Below are positions 6,305-14,450 of a DNA stretch of 64,000 nt, piece after piece; positions within the stretch are counted from its first letter, which is position 1; each line of letters begins with the position of its first letter. The position numbers and the translations under genes were made by a program. The DNA is from Serratia fonticola (GTDB taxonomy: Bacteria; Pseudomonadota; Gammaproteobacteria; Enterobacterales; Enterobacteriaceae): contig NZ_VFMK01000001.1 in the NCBI RefSeq assembly GCF_006715025.1, positions 434,001 through 498,000 of the forward strand, given 5' to 3'. The notes beneath the pieces were generated by a model. It was given only the letters and a program-made list of their open reading frames with translations, was not told the origin of the DNA and made no database searches.

Positions 6305-8647
6305 TTATCTTTCGGTAGCCTCTTTCGCCGTTGATTGAATAAGTGGTGTTATCGCGCTCGATACATCACTGATTGCCCTATCGTATGCGGTGCTACCACG
6401 AGGGGTATTGGCGAGGCGAAGAAGAGCATTACGAGCAATATTTGACTCATAGGCCCGGGCTGACCCACCAGCCACCGCAGCGGTGGCCACAACCTTTGCA
6501 ATAGCTGGGTTAAGCGTCGATGCAGCCCCTGCAAGTAAAGCCGTTGGGCTCGCCAATAACTGTCCATTTAAAGGACTCGCGGCAGCTTTTGCGGCTTCCC
6601 TTGTCGAATCCAGGTACCTAACAACCCCGTCAAGGCGTCTACCATGTTCGCCACGGAAAAAAGTATCGGCCTGCTTCCTTGTTCGGTGTAATTCATTGAT
6701 AAATTTCTCAACGCTTACGTTGCCCGATGCGTCAGTCGCCTTATTGACCGCATTTTGCACAAGCCCGGCTCTCGCGTTCTGCCGCCCATTATCATCAAGA
6801 AGCCGGAATAGTTGTGAGCGATCCGCAGCTTTCTGGCTGAATATCAGCTTAGAGACATCCTCGGGATTCACCCTGCCAGTTTGTATGGCTTTTTGAACCC
6901 GGGTGTTACTCATCATGTCATTGAATCTGGCCCATGAGCGATCTGCACGATAAAGCTTGTTGGCCTCTTCCGGCCCTAATTTTTTGCTGACCGCCTTTGC
7001 CATGTCCTGAGTGTACGCCTTGTAAATCGGGTCCAGCGCTTTCTCAAGCACGTCTCGATCTACTTCATCCGGGGCGGCCATAAACCGTTTTCTGAGGTCA
7101 GTGCGGTTATCTCGCGCAAGGCGTAAATCGTTAACCCCACTTGTAATATCGTCTTTGTATTGCTTAAGCACATTAATCGCGGAACGGTCTTGCGATGCCC
7201 CCGGCCTGGTTAATATAGCTATCTGGTTATCAATGGCCCTTACGGTGCCGCGGATATCTACCGGGGTGTTTCCCATCGCATTAATTACACGGTCGTAGCG
7301 TTGCCCGGCTGCTTCGATAAATTGCTGTTGCCCCGCGCTGGCAGATCTATACAGAGCATCATCTGATATCCCGCCAACCTCATCGCTAAAAGTCTTCACA
7401 AGGCTTTCACGGGCCTCTTGCTGAACTTTCCTCTGTCCGCCAGTTCCAGCTACAGGAATGCGTTCTGTGAATGTTCTGACGTTTTGACCTACGTTTGTTT
7501 TTGGCGGCAATACGTCAGTGGTCATTAGGGGGAGATTGTTCTGCCTGGCAAAATCAACCGCGGCTTGTTTATCCGGCGCAATCGTACCGCGGGTGGCACG
7601 AGCAACAGCACTGATGCCACGTTCTACTGCCTTGCCTGCACCACCGATACCTGTAGAAAGTGCAGTTAGCGCAGGGTTAAACTGCTCGCCACCAGCTGAT
7701 TGCACCACACCTTGCAGGGCAACATCTGTTGCCGCAGATTTACCCGCGGCCCCTAGGATGGACGCCCCGCGCCCGGCAGGGGTAAAGGCAAGTGCATTCG
7801 CCAAAAATGAAGTCACATCTTGTGGTGAAATCCCGGGCTTGTTTAACGCGTAATCCCCTGATGGTAGGGATACCACCACATTACCTTTTGAATCCTGGCT
7901 AAGCTGGCCACCCATATTTTGCAGGATCTGCATCTGCGAAGCATCTGAACCTAAAAGCTGCCCGATCCCGGCCTTGAAGGCATTCATGGATAGCTCGTTG
8001 AGCTCTGGTGCAGCGCCAACAGGTTGTAGCTCGCTAAGCTCTGGTGTCATTTGGCTTGCGCCTGTTGCAGCATCGATCACCCGCTCCCGAAAACCTTTTG
8101 CAGCCTGGGTATCAGCCTCACGGCTTTGTGCAAGCACTGCGTTAGTATCTGCCATACCCTGAGCATAAGAACTGATGGAGGGCTGCTGGTGGGCTGTCTG
8201 CGGCTGTTTTGGCAGGTACTCATCAGCTTGCTGATTATGCAGACTTTCAGCGTAAGCGGTGGCCGCTTCTGGCGAACTGAACATGCCGAGATGCCGACCG
8301 GTTTGCATGAAGTTATCGATGGCTTCATCATCGGACATAATCCTACCGTCGTCGCTGACCGTTGGGATTAACACCTCACGCCCGTCGATGTTCGTGGACA
8401 TGCTGCGCACAGTGCTGATACTGCCATCAGGGTTTTTGACAACCGGTCGGTTGTGGATATCAATGTTGCCTGGCTCGACCATCCCCCCTGAGTTGGAAAG
8501 CGCGGGTACCTGTTGTTGTACCGGCTGTTCACTAAAATCCTCCTGTCGGGCAAGGCCACCAGCGATAGCTTTTCGCATTACCTCTGCTTTGGTGGCGGTA
8601 TCAGGAACGTCGGTAATCACATTGCCGTTGGGCAGAGTTACATTCAT
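6305..8647 (-). CDS. P22 gp16-type DNA ejection protein
   Basis: A 780-residue phage ejection-type protein. The first 35 residues resemble the LPNG..ITDVPDTATKAEV opening found on many phage internal proteins. Residues about 60-140 carry an NPDGSISTVRSMS...GREVLIPTV...GMFSSPEAATAYAESLH module widespread in phage injection proteins. The rest is Ala-rich and helical, as in gp16. P22 gp16 is about 609 residues, so this version is longer at the N-terminus. Such proteins travel in the virion and are ejected to help DNA cross the envelope. Its start overlaps the upstream gene-20-like stop by 4 bases, and it ends the cassette. Confidence 0.75.
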   Translation of the reverse strand: MNVTLPNGNVITDVPDTATKAEVMRKAIAGGLARQEDFSEQPVQQQVPALSNSGGMVEPGNIDIHNRPVVKNPDGSISTVRSMSTNIDGREVLIPTVSDDGRIMSDDEAIDNFMQTGRHLGMFSSPEAATAYAESLHNQQADEYLPKQPQTAHQQPSISSYAQGMADTNAVLAQSREADTQAAKGFRERVIDAATGASQMTPELSELQPVGAAPELNELSMNAFKAGIGQLLGSDASQMQILQNMGGQLSQDSKGNVVVSLPSGDYALNKPGISPQDVTSFLANALAFTPAGRGASILGAAGKSAATDVALQGVVQSAGGEQFNPALTALSTGIGGAGKAVERGISAVARATRGTIAPDKQAAVDFARQNNLPLMTTDVLPPKTNVGQNVRTFTERIPVAGTGGQRKVQQEARESLVKTFSDEVGGISDDALYRSASAGQQQFIEAAGQRYDRVINAMGNTPVDIRGTVRAIDNQIAILTRPGASQDRSAINVLKQYKDDITSGVNDLRLARDNRTDLRKRFMAAPDEVDRDVLEKALDPIYKAYTQDMAKAVSKKLGPEEANKLYRADRSWARFNDMMSNTRVQKAIQTGRVNPEDVSKLIFSQKAADRSQLFRLLDDNGRQNARAGLVQNAVNKATDASGNVSVEKFINELHRTRKQADTFFRGEHGRRLDGVVRYLDSTREAAKAAASPLNGQLLASPTALLAGAASTLNPAIAKVVATAAVAGGSARAYESNIARNALLRLANTPRGSTAYDRAISDVSSAITPLIQSTAKEATER

Positions 8648-10137
8648 GGTAATTCACCCCATGATTTTGTTGCCTGTTGAGCCTGGGCCTGAGTTTGTCC
8701 ATATTGCCGTTTAGGTTGATAAGCAGGCAGAGATCCACTTGAATCAGCTACAGTTGCAGGAGCCTCAGTATTATTTGCCGCTGATGAGACAGTCAGGGCG
8801 TCGTATGCACGACCAGAAGCCCCGCGGAGTGACTTAAATTGGTTCTCCATGAGGTTTCGCTTTGTCTTAATCGTACCGTCAGTATCACCGATCTGTGGGA
8901 AGTATCTTTTGTAATAGCTTCTTTGTTCATCCAGTGGAATTGCAGCACCTGATTCCTGCCGCAATATGGCAGCGATTGAATCCCCAGCATAGGCAACGTA
9001 TTGCTGCTCAGGGCCCGATAGATTCAAGTTTCCGATATTCCCTTCACCCAGGGCAGTGTTAATCACCGCGATGCGCTTTGGGTCCACCTTGAGGGTATCC
9101 ATAGAATCCAGATTATTACGAACACGGTAAGCGAACCCTGCCGCTTTTTTTGCCCCTTCAGGAGCCTTCTCCATGATGATTTGCGCTTGCGGCAAACTGA
9201 TAGGCTTTATGCCATCTGCGCTAATTGGTTGAAGTAGTTTTCCGGCCTCTTCAGATCCATCCGTATAGTATTTGGTAACCGTACCGTCATCGTTTTTTTC
9301 AACCTTCATCAGCTTTTTGGCGCTGGTATTAATACCCGCAGCGGCTGCGAATGCCGCCGCACCATCAGGATCTGATTTAAGCATTTGTGCATACTGTGAG
9401 TAGTTCTGCATGGCGGCCGTTGGTGCATAAGCTGACCGGATGGAGTTCTCGCGACTCACCGCAATTTGCTGCGCCTGTAACCCTTCGCCTGCCTGGTTAT
9501 GCCGGACGGACTCAGCAAGCTGCCCGCGCCCTATTTCTCGGCCGGCCATCTTGTCCTGAACCTCGAACGCCTTTTCAGGGCCTAGGGAAAACATAGCCAT
9601 ATTTCCCGCGAGCTGGCGGAACCCGTCAGGGCTTTGCTGATACATGGTAGCCATATCCACAGGATTGAAACCCGCGCGCTGTAGCTCCGATGCATTTCCT
9701 TTTAACCAGGAATTAAATCCCTCTGGGCCTTGGGTTGCAGCTATTTGCGCCGAGGTTGCAAGGTTGCCAATTGTGTTGCGGTGATCGTCATCAATGAACC
9801 CCATTCCTTTCTGTACGGCCTCGAACTGCTCGGGGTACTGCGTAACCAAACTACGCATTGCGCCACGATCACCAGCCTGGAACGCAGTACCATATGCTTT
9901 CTGGAACTCACCTTGGCGCTGTTGCTGTTTCTGCTGCTGATACTGTTCCGCCACACCGGACAGGCCTTTTAATCCCGTTAGAACAACGTTATTACCCCCT
10001 AAGCGAGTAAACTCGTTGTTATCACGAATAAGTCCAAGAGTAGCGTTAACATCATTGGCTTGAGGGGCGTTCTCGTTCTGCCCGCCAATGCCGGCGAGTA
10101 ACCCGCCGGAGTTTATATTCTGATCCCAAGTAGCCAT
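8644..10137 (-). CDS. P22 gp20-type DNA ejection protein
   Basis: A 497-residue Gln/Ala-rich protein. The ATG at 10137 is chosen because it overlaps the previous stop by one base and begins MATWDQNINSGGLLAGIG, typical of gp20-like openings. The middle is helical and the C-terminal tail (about 440-497) is low-complexity. In P22, gp20 is one of three ejection proteins packaged in the virion. Position between gp7-like and gp16-like genes supports the call. No frameshift or stop interrupts it, so the cassette appears functional. Confidence 0.75.
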   Translation of the reverse strand: MATWDQNINSGGLLAGIGGQNENAPQANDVNATLGLIRDNNEFTRLGGNNVVLTGLKGLSGVAEQYQQQKQQQRQGEFQKAYGTAFQAGDRGAMRSLVTQYPEQFEAVQKGMGFIDDDHRNTIGNLATSAQIAATQGPEGFNSWLKGNASELQRAGFNPVDMATMYQQSPDGFRQLAGNMAMFSLGPEKAFEVQDKMAGREIGRGQLAESVRHNQAGEGLQAQQIAVSRENSIRSAYAPTAAMQNYSQYAQMLKSDPDGAAAFAAAAGINTSAKKLMKVEKNDDGTVTKYYTDGSEEAGKLLQPISADGIKPISLPQAQIIMEKAPEGAKKAAGFAYRVRNNLDSMDTLKVDPKRIAVINTALGEGNIGNLNLSGPEQQYVAYAGDSIAAILRQESGAAIPLDEQRSYYKRYFPQIGDTDGTIKTKRNLMENQFKSLRGASGRAYDALTVSSAANNTEAPATVADSSGSLPAYQPKRQYGQTQAQAQQATKSWGELP

Positions 10138-10832
10138 TAGAAACGCAGCCCCCCTAATAATCCAAGGCCACCACCGATCGCAGCCCCCCATGGAGTTGAT
10201 GCGCCCAATGCACTGGCAATACCTCCGCCAAGCAGGGCACCAGAAGCTCCGCCACCGATTGCGCTCTGTAATCCCGAAGGACGGTTAGCATTTGCTGCCG
10301 CCAGCCCAGCCTGCTGCTGATACAGCGATCCCATGTTGTTGGCATATGTCTGCCCAGCGTTAGCCTGGCCCTGCATAGCACCAAGACCAATATTGGCCAG
10401 GTTATTGAAGTTATTCATCTGCCCTGATAGCCAGTTCTGCCCCAGTTGCGGGGTGATAAATGCCAAGCCGTTGGCGGTGGCAGTAGAACCAAGACCACCT
10501 GTTGCCTCTGCTGATGCCAGTTGCTGATATCGTGCTTGGTTAGCAAGTTGTTTAAATTGCCCTGAATTGTAGTAATCGTTTAGCGCTGATTCTTGCCCGT
10601 CCAGAGTAGATAGTCCCTGCAACTGCCCAATGTACTGCTGCGCAAGTGGGGTAAAAGGCGCAAGGTTCCCCATTACCGTTTGCCACTGGTCGCGCTGCAG
10701 GTCGGTTTGCTTGTTGATGGCATCAGCTTGTGCCCCTGCGCCGTTATCGCCGCCGCCTTTTCCCCCTTTTTCGGGGTAAAGCGGTTCTTCCCGCAGCATG
10801 TATTTTCGGTTGAAGTTAAGTGCAAAGTTCAT
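10137..10832 (-). CDS. P22 gp7-type DNA ejection protein
   Basis: A 231-residue protein whose N-terminus (FNRKYMLREEPLYPEKGGKGG) closely resembles P22 gp7, which has a similar EEPSYPEKGGKGG segment just after its start. The middle is Gln/Ala/Asn-rich and helical, and the C-terminus is Gly-rich (GGGASGALLGGG...GGGLGLLGG), which fits a membrane-active ejection protein. gp7 is cleaved during P22 assembly, near residue 20; a similar cut is possible here but not shown. It lies 10 bases after the gp14-like gene. Confidence 0.8.
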   Translation of the reverse strand: MNFALNFNRKYMLREEPLYPEKGGKGGGDNGAGAQADAINKQTDLQRDQWQTVMGNLAPFTPLAQQYIGQLQGLSTLDGQESALNDYYNSGQFKQLANQARYQQLASAEATGGLGSTATANGLAFITPQLGQNWLSGQMNNFNNLANIGLGAMQGQANAGQTYANNMGSLYQQQAGLAAANANRPSGLQSAIGGGASGALLGGGIASALGASTPWGAAIGGGLGLLGGLRF

Positions 10833-10842
10833 AGCGTGATTC

Positions 10843-11301
10843 CTACTGAGAGTGTTTGGAAAGGAACGCTGTTAGCTCTTCACGAGTGGCAGCGTAGAAA
10901 GTGACGTCGTCAACGCCCTTGAAATACTTCTTGATGGTGCCGACTCGCTGCAGACCGATCATGACGCAGTAAATTTGGCCATGGCGGAACTTACGAGCAG
11001 CGTATGAGGTAACGCACTGGACGTTTGTTTGAACCAGGATTAAGCGCCAGAACGCCAAGCCTATCTTCTTGCTGAAACCTCGGGCTTCTTTCAGGTACAT
11101 GGCGTGACAGTCGAATGTTAGAGGCTGGATTTCGCTGTAGTAGACAATGCCGCCAAACTGGCCATGCACATGCACTTCGAAATAGCGGCATGTGGGGTTG
11201 TAGTCGTAACCATCCCCGTTATTACTGCCGGCGATGATATCGGAGTGGTTACCTACAGCCTCGATCAGGTCGATATTGCGTGTTGGAGCAAATGAAATCA
11301 T
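10843..11301 (-). CDS. P22 gp14-like protein (DUF2824 family)
   Basis: A 152-residue protein starting MISFAPTRNIDLIEAV, the opening pattern of P22 gp14/DUF2824 proteins. The alternating strands and helices (residues about 40-150) resemble a GNAT-like fold, but no acetyl-CoA motif is evident. In P22 the gene lies between the tail-completion genes and gene 7, and its product aids head assembly. Here it starts the four-gene cassette, keeping the 14-7-20-16 order. Confidence 0.7.
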   Translation of the reverse strand: MISFAPTRNIDLIEAVGNHSDIIAGSNNGDGYDYNPTCRYFEVHVHGQFGGIVYYSEIQPLTFDCHAMYLKEARGFSKKIGLAFWRLILVQTNVQCVTSYAARKFRHGQIYCVMIGLQRVGTIKKYFKGVDDVTFYAATREELTAFLSKHSQ

Positions 11302-11340
11302 CTGTCGATTACCCAGAGGGCCCTCATTTAATTGGTCATC

Positions 11341-11736
11341 TCAGTGCTTCGCCTCGCCATAGCCCATCGTGTCGATCCACCCAGCGATATAACCGACCAA
11401 TGTTTGCCACATTGAAGCGCCGAACTCTGAAAGCAAACCGCTTTCTGTTATCCCCTTCTCCAGAACAGTGATGGTTGCCAATTGCCAAGAATCCCCATGC
11501 TCACGTTTCATGATCGGGAAGAAGTAAGCATCAATGAGTTCAGCTACATCGAGAGGGGTAAGTGGGGTTTCAACCTGGCGATTTTCGGGGGTGGTTATCA
11601 GCAAAGACTCTTGCCCGCTGTTCGCCAAGTTCTCTACGGCCACTGCGCACGCCATAGCGCGTAGAGCCAGGGCAACTTGATGATTAATCTTCACGCGGTT
11701 GCCATCAGTGCTGGTGGGCTCAGTGTTCCCGGTCAT
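11341..11736 (-). CDS. Unknown satellite protein (131 aa)
   Basis: An unrecognised acidic, soluble, mainly helical protein with no membrane segment. It lies 4 bases after the small gene ending at 11741 and 39 bases before the gp14-like gene, all on one strand, so it is probably transcribed with the ejection cassette. A control or morphogenesis-redirection role would fit its position but is speculation. Confidence 0.5.
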   Translation of the reverse strand: MTGNTEPTSTDGNRVKINHQVALALRAMACAVAVENLANSGQESLLITTPENRQVETPLTPLDVAELIDAYFFPIMKREHGDSWQLATITVLEKGITESGLLSEFGASMWQTLVGYIAGWIDTMGYGEAKH

Positions 11737-11740
11737 AGGG

Positions 11741-11914
11741 TCAACCTGCGACCATATTACTTAACGCGTTGCCGATCAGCTTTCGGGCGATCTCATGAAT
11801 GCTGGGTGCTAAACCAAGGGCTGACTTGCTTCTTTCGGCCTCCTGGATCTGTCGGATAGCGTTCATCTGCTCTTTGCTGAGTAGTACTGGTCTCACGCCT
11901 TCACGTACTGTCAT
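11741..11914 (-). CDS. Small possible DNA-binding protein (57 aa)
   Basis: TAGGAGG lies upstream of the ATG at 11914, which decides that start over the longer frame from 11947. The 57-residue product begins MTVREGVRPVLLSKEQMNAI and continues with two helices, a layout that could be a ribbon-helix-helix or CopG-like domain (a strand from RPVLLS, then helices 18-30 and 39-52). It is first in the leftward cassette and lies beside a 9-bp inverted repeat, so a repressor of the cassette promoter is plausible. Confidence 0.5.
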   Translation of the reverse strand: MTVREGVRPVLLSKEQMNAIRQIQEAERSKSALGLAPSIHEIARKLIGNALSNMVAG

Positions 11915-11958
11915 GGTCCCGTTCCTCCTATCGCTTTTTTCTTTCATCAGTATTTCAT

Positions 11959-11990
11959 AAATTGCAACAAAAGCAATATTATTGCAATTT
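11959..11990. promoter_or_regulatory. Inverted repeat upstream of the cassette
   Basis: AAATTGCAA (11959-11967) and TTGCAATTT (11982-11990) are exact reverse complements 14 bases apart, with another GCAAT between them. The site lies between the leftward small regulator and a possible rightward RNA gene, so it could be an operator for either promoter. Confidence 0.45.
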
Positions 11991-12015
11991 ATGCAACGTA
12001 GATTATTATGATTAA

Positions 12016-12077
12016 TGTCCGCTCTGTTCCATGTTCTCCAAAGGCCACACAGTTTCGCCTGCTGTGTGGCCTTTTTT
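12016..12077 (+). ncRNA. Candidate small RNA with its own promoter and terminator
   Basis: TTGCAA (11982-11987), a 16-base spacer and TATTAT (12004-12009) make a plausible sigma-70 promoter. About 30 bases further a perfect 12-bp stem (AAGGCCACACAG, 12041-12052, with CTGTGTGGCCTT, 12062-12073) and T run form a strong plus-strand terminator. No open frame fits between, and there is no rightward gene upstream for this terminator to serve. A transcript of about 60 nt is inferred. The exact start is uncertain. Confidence 0.4.
12041..12077 (+). terminator. Strong Rho-independent terminator
   Basis: A 12-bp perfect stem with a 9-nt loop followed by seven T on the plus strand. It shields the rightward operon starting at 12273 from upstream transcription, or ends the candidate small RNA. 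Confidence 0.85.
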
Positions 12078-12200
12078 TATCCTTCTAATTACGAACGTTC
12101 TGTCGGGTAGGTGAAGGTTAAGTAGGTGAGAGGAAGGGCATACGTTAGCGTCGTAGTTGTGCTAATTATCCTCATGAGGGTGCATAAATTTCTATCAATG

Positions 12201-12241
12201 TTGATCACGCGAAAAAATAGGAGTATAAAATCTCGTTATAC
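12201..12241 (+). promoter_or_regulatory. Promoter and operator-like dyad for the cargo operon
   Basis: TTGATC (12201-12206), a 17-base spacer and TATAAA (12224-12229) form a good sigma-70 promoter. GTATAA (12223-12228) and TTATAC (12236-12241) form a dyad across the -10 box, placed as an operator for a self-regulating XRE protein such as the one encoded by the second gene. The remaining bases 12078-12200 show no feature. Confidence 0.55.
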
Positions 12242-12272
12242 GAAACATAAATAGCGCCTTGGAGTCAGTATC

Positions 12273-12914
12273 GTGAATGAGTCAAAAATCGCAGATTTGT
12301 TACTTGAAAATCTTCCACGCCAGCTTGTTCTCGGTCTCCGTGAAGCGCTTTTCGTAGGTGCTGAAAGAGCCTTTAAGGCAGCGGTAAGTAAGAATCGGGG
12401 CCATCGTGCAACCGCTTTGGGGTTTGAACGATATCTTCAGATGAACGAAACAACACATGAAGTGTTTGAGGCGAACGGTTGTGAGCCAGCAAAATTACGT
12501 GGGAACACTATAGTTGAAGGTAAAAGCGGTATCTTCAAAATCGCTCGTGAGAACTACAGTGATACAAGGTGGAAACGCCTTTTCCAGAGTAAAAGAAAGC
12601 AGACTCTGATTGAGGATAACGCGGCTATAGAGTCGATAGTTCAACCTGATCTTTTCGCTGAACCAGGTATCGTAACTCGAGCGTCAGTGTTCTTTGTTTC
12701 TCAATTTTCTGGCTCGTTGGATGTACAACCGGATGCACCTCTCTCCATTGAATTGGTTGTCCCGAGCTCTGACAGAAAGCTATGGCTTTTTCACGAACCA
12801 ATTGATGTGTTCCTGACTCGTTATGATAAAGTTCAGGCACAAAAAGACACCGCCTTCTCTAAATTCAAAGCGGGGGTCATCAAACTTGATGGTAGTAAGG
12901 AAGGTCCAGAATGA
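12273..12914 (+). CDS. Unknown first gene of XRE/ImmA operon (213 aa)
   Basis: I do not recognise this protein. GGAG 9 bases before the GTG at 12273 decides the start. It is soluble, with a helical N-terminal third and a mixed strand/helix C-terminal part (about residues 130-205), and no nuclease, kinase or membrane motif that I can name. Its stop overlaps the next gene's start (ATGA), so the two are co-translated in similar amounts. Being paired with an ImmA/IrrE-type protease, it could be a substrate, partner or toxin of that protein. The operon looks like cargo: it has its own promoter, its own terminator, and lies opposite in orientation to the flanking satellite genes. Confidence 0.65.
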   Translation: MNESKIADLLLENLPRQLVLGLREALFVGAERAFKAAVSKNRGHRATALGFERYLQMNETTHEVFEANGCEPAKLRGNTIVEGKSGIFKIARENYSDTRWKRLFQSKRKQTLIEDNAAIESIVQPDLFAEPGIVTRASVFFVSQFSGSLDVQPDAPLSIELVVPSSDRKLWLFHEPIDVFLTRYDKVQAQKDTAFSKFKAGVIKLDGSKEGPE

Positions 12915-14137
12915 GCCGTGGGATCAACGAATTCCAACCGGAGCGCTTAATACAGGTCTTGGCAGCAAGACGGCAAACCCAGACACAACTTGCAACTATG
13001 GTGGGGGTTTCTCCTGCCACGATTAGCAAGTGGCGTTCAGGTCAACAGGCACCGGAGGCTGAAGCCCTCAAACGTTTAGCGTCAGTAGTTAATGTGTCGC
13101 CGGAGTGGTTTACACGTCCAATGCCGCCAAAGATGTCGAGGCCGTTATTTCGCAGTAATGCGTCAGCTCACGTAGCTGCTAGAGCTATGCTTGAGGCGCG
13201 CCTTCAATGGGCAGAAGAGTTAGTTCTTGGGTTATCTGAGTTTGTTGATTTCCCTGGTCTATCCCTGCCTGTTTATAATTTCTCCAATCTTGATGAGATC
13301 GGAGATTCTGACATTGAAACTGCAGCTATAGAGTGTCGCAAACTTTGGGGCCTTGGCTCCGGTGTCATGCCCGACTTAGCTTTGGCGGTTGAGAGCAACG
13401 GTATCATTCTGGTACGAGAAGAAACAGGTGTTGCTCAAATCGAGGGTTTGTCTGCGTGGAGCGAAGCATTAGATCGTCCGCTAATTTTGTTGTCTTCTGA
13501 TAAGGGGAATGCGTTTAGAAGTCGTTTTGACTTAGCACATGAACTTGGTCATTTAGTTCTGCATCGCTATGTTGATGACTCTCTGGACCCGGAACGTTAT
13601 AAGCTTAAAGAAAGCCAGGCTCACCAATTTGCGGGGGCTTTGTTACTACCCGCAGAAAACTTTGCTGAGGAGATCCGTACGCCGGTGACTCTTGACAGCC
13701 TACTGCTGATTAAACAACGTTACGGTATTTCAGTTGCAGCCACGATCATGCGTTTACATGTCTTGGGTATTATTAACGACGAAGAAAAACAGAACCTGTA
13801 TAAGCGCCGTTCCGCAAGGTGGGGGGTAAAATCTGAGCCTGGTGATGATAGCCGTGTTCCTGAGCAACCACGTTTACTTAAGCGCACTATTGAGCTGCTG
13901 ATTTCTTCTGGAGTTATGGCTATTGACGCAGTATCAAATTACGTAGGGCAATCAGATAGAGATGTAGAGATGCTTGCCGGTCTTCCCGAAGGCTACTTAA
14001 ATGGCACGAAGGCCGAGGTTGTCCACCTCGCGCGTTTGAAGTCCATGATCCAGCAGCATAAGCAAGAGAACGCTGGTGGCGACAATAATGGGTCGATAGT
14101 TCAGTTTTCACGGATACCAAAACGTTCAAACTCGTGA
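12911..14137 (+). CDS. XRE helix-turn-helix / ImmA-IrrE metallopeptidase fusion
   Basis: A 408-residue two-domain protein. Residues about 8-70 are an XRE helix-turn-helix (QTQLATMVGVSPATISKWRSG). Residues about 130-290 are an ImmA/IrrE zinc peptidase with the HELGH motif at 210-214 and a likely third ligand Glu near 234 (KESQAHQFAGALLLP). A third, unnamed C-terminal part (about 310-408) is longer than in simple COG2856 proteins. Family members such as ImmA cleave repressors in response to a signal, and similar fusions occur in stress and anti-phage modules. The protein overlaps its partner by 4 bases and probably represses their shared promoter. Catalytic residues look intact. Confidence 0.8.
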   Translation: MSRGINEFQPERLIQVLAARRQTQTQLATMVGVSPATISKWRSGQQAPEAEALKRLASVVNVSPEWFTRPMPPKMSRPLFRSNASAHVAARAMLEARLQWAEELVLGLSEFVDFPGLSLPVYNFSNLDEIGDSDIETAAIECRKLWGLGSGVMPDLALAVESNGIILVREETGVAQIEGLSAWSEALDRPLILLSSDKGNAFRSRFDLAHELGHLVLHRYVDDSLDPERYKLKESQAHQFAGALLLPAENFAEEIRTPVTLDSLLLIKQRYGISVAATIMRLHVLGIINDEEKQNLYKRRSARWGVKSEPGDDSRVPEQPRLLKRTIELLISSGVMAIDAVSNYVGQSDRDVEMLAGLPEGYLNGTKAEVVHLARLKSMIQQHKQENAGGDNNGSIVQFSRIPKRSNS

Positions 14138-14143
14138 TTGAAG

Positions 14144-14168
14144 AAAGCCGACGCAATGTCGGCTTTTT
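14144..14168 (+). terminator. Terminator of the XRE/ImmA operon
   Basis: AAAGCCGAC and GTCGGCTTT with a 5-base loop and a T run lie 6 bases after the stop at 14137. This isolates the cargo operon from the convergent excisionase-like gene. Confidence 0.85.
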
Positions 14169-14182
14169 CATGCTCATCTAAT

Positions 14183-14389
14183 CTATACTTTGCGGTTATT
14201 TTCTTCCCATTCCATTACATCAGACTGACGCCATCGGTTAGGAACTCCAGGGATTGTTGGGGCAGGGAAAGGGAGTAAGAAAGCCCTAGGCATCTTGTCC
14301 TTATCTCTCCACTTCCACAGCGTTTTCTCTGAAATCTGGTAACGCGCGAGTATATCTCTGGTAAAGATAACGGGGTTTTTGTGCATCAT
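14183..14389 (-). CDS. AlpA-like small DNA-binding protein, probable excisionase
   Basis: A 68-residue winged-helix protein: helix-turn-helix (RYQISEKTLWKWRDKDKMPRAF) and a NRWRQSDVMEWEE closing segment typical of AlpA/MerR-type excisionases. It lies near the integrase on the same strand, the usual xis position. The element thus has two AlpA-type proteins, this one and that at 4683, which may divide excision and transcription control. This assignment is by position. Confidence 0.7.
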   Translation of the reverse strand: MMHKNPVIFTRDILARYQISEKTLWKWRDKDKMPRAFLLPFPAPTIPGVPNRWRQSDVMEWEENNRKV

Positions 14390-14450
14390 GATCTCCTAAT
14401 TGGCATTTGTTGGTACCGATCGGAGTATCGAGGTTTCCGGGCAAAGGGGG

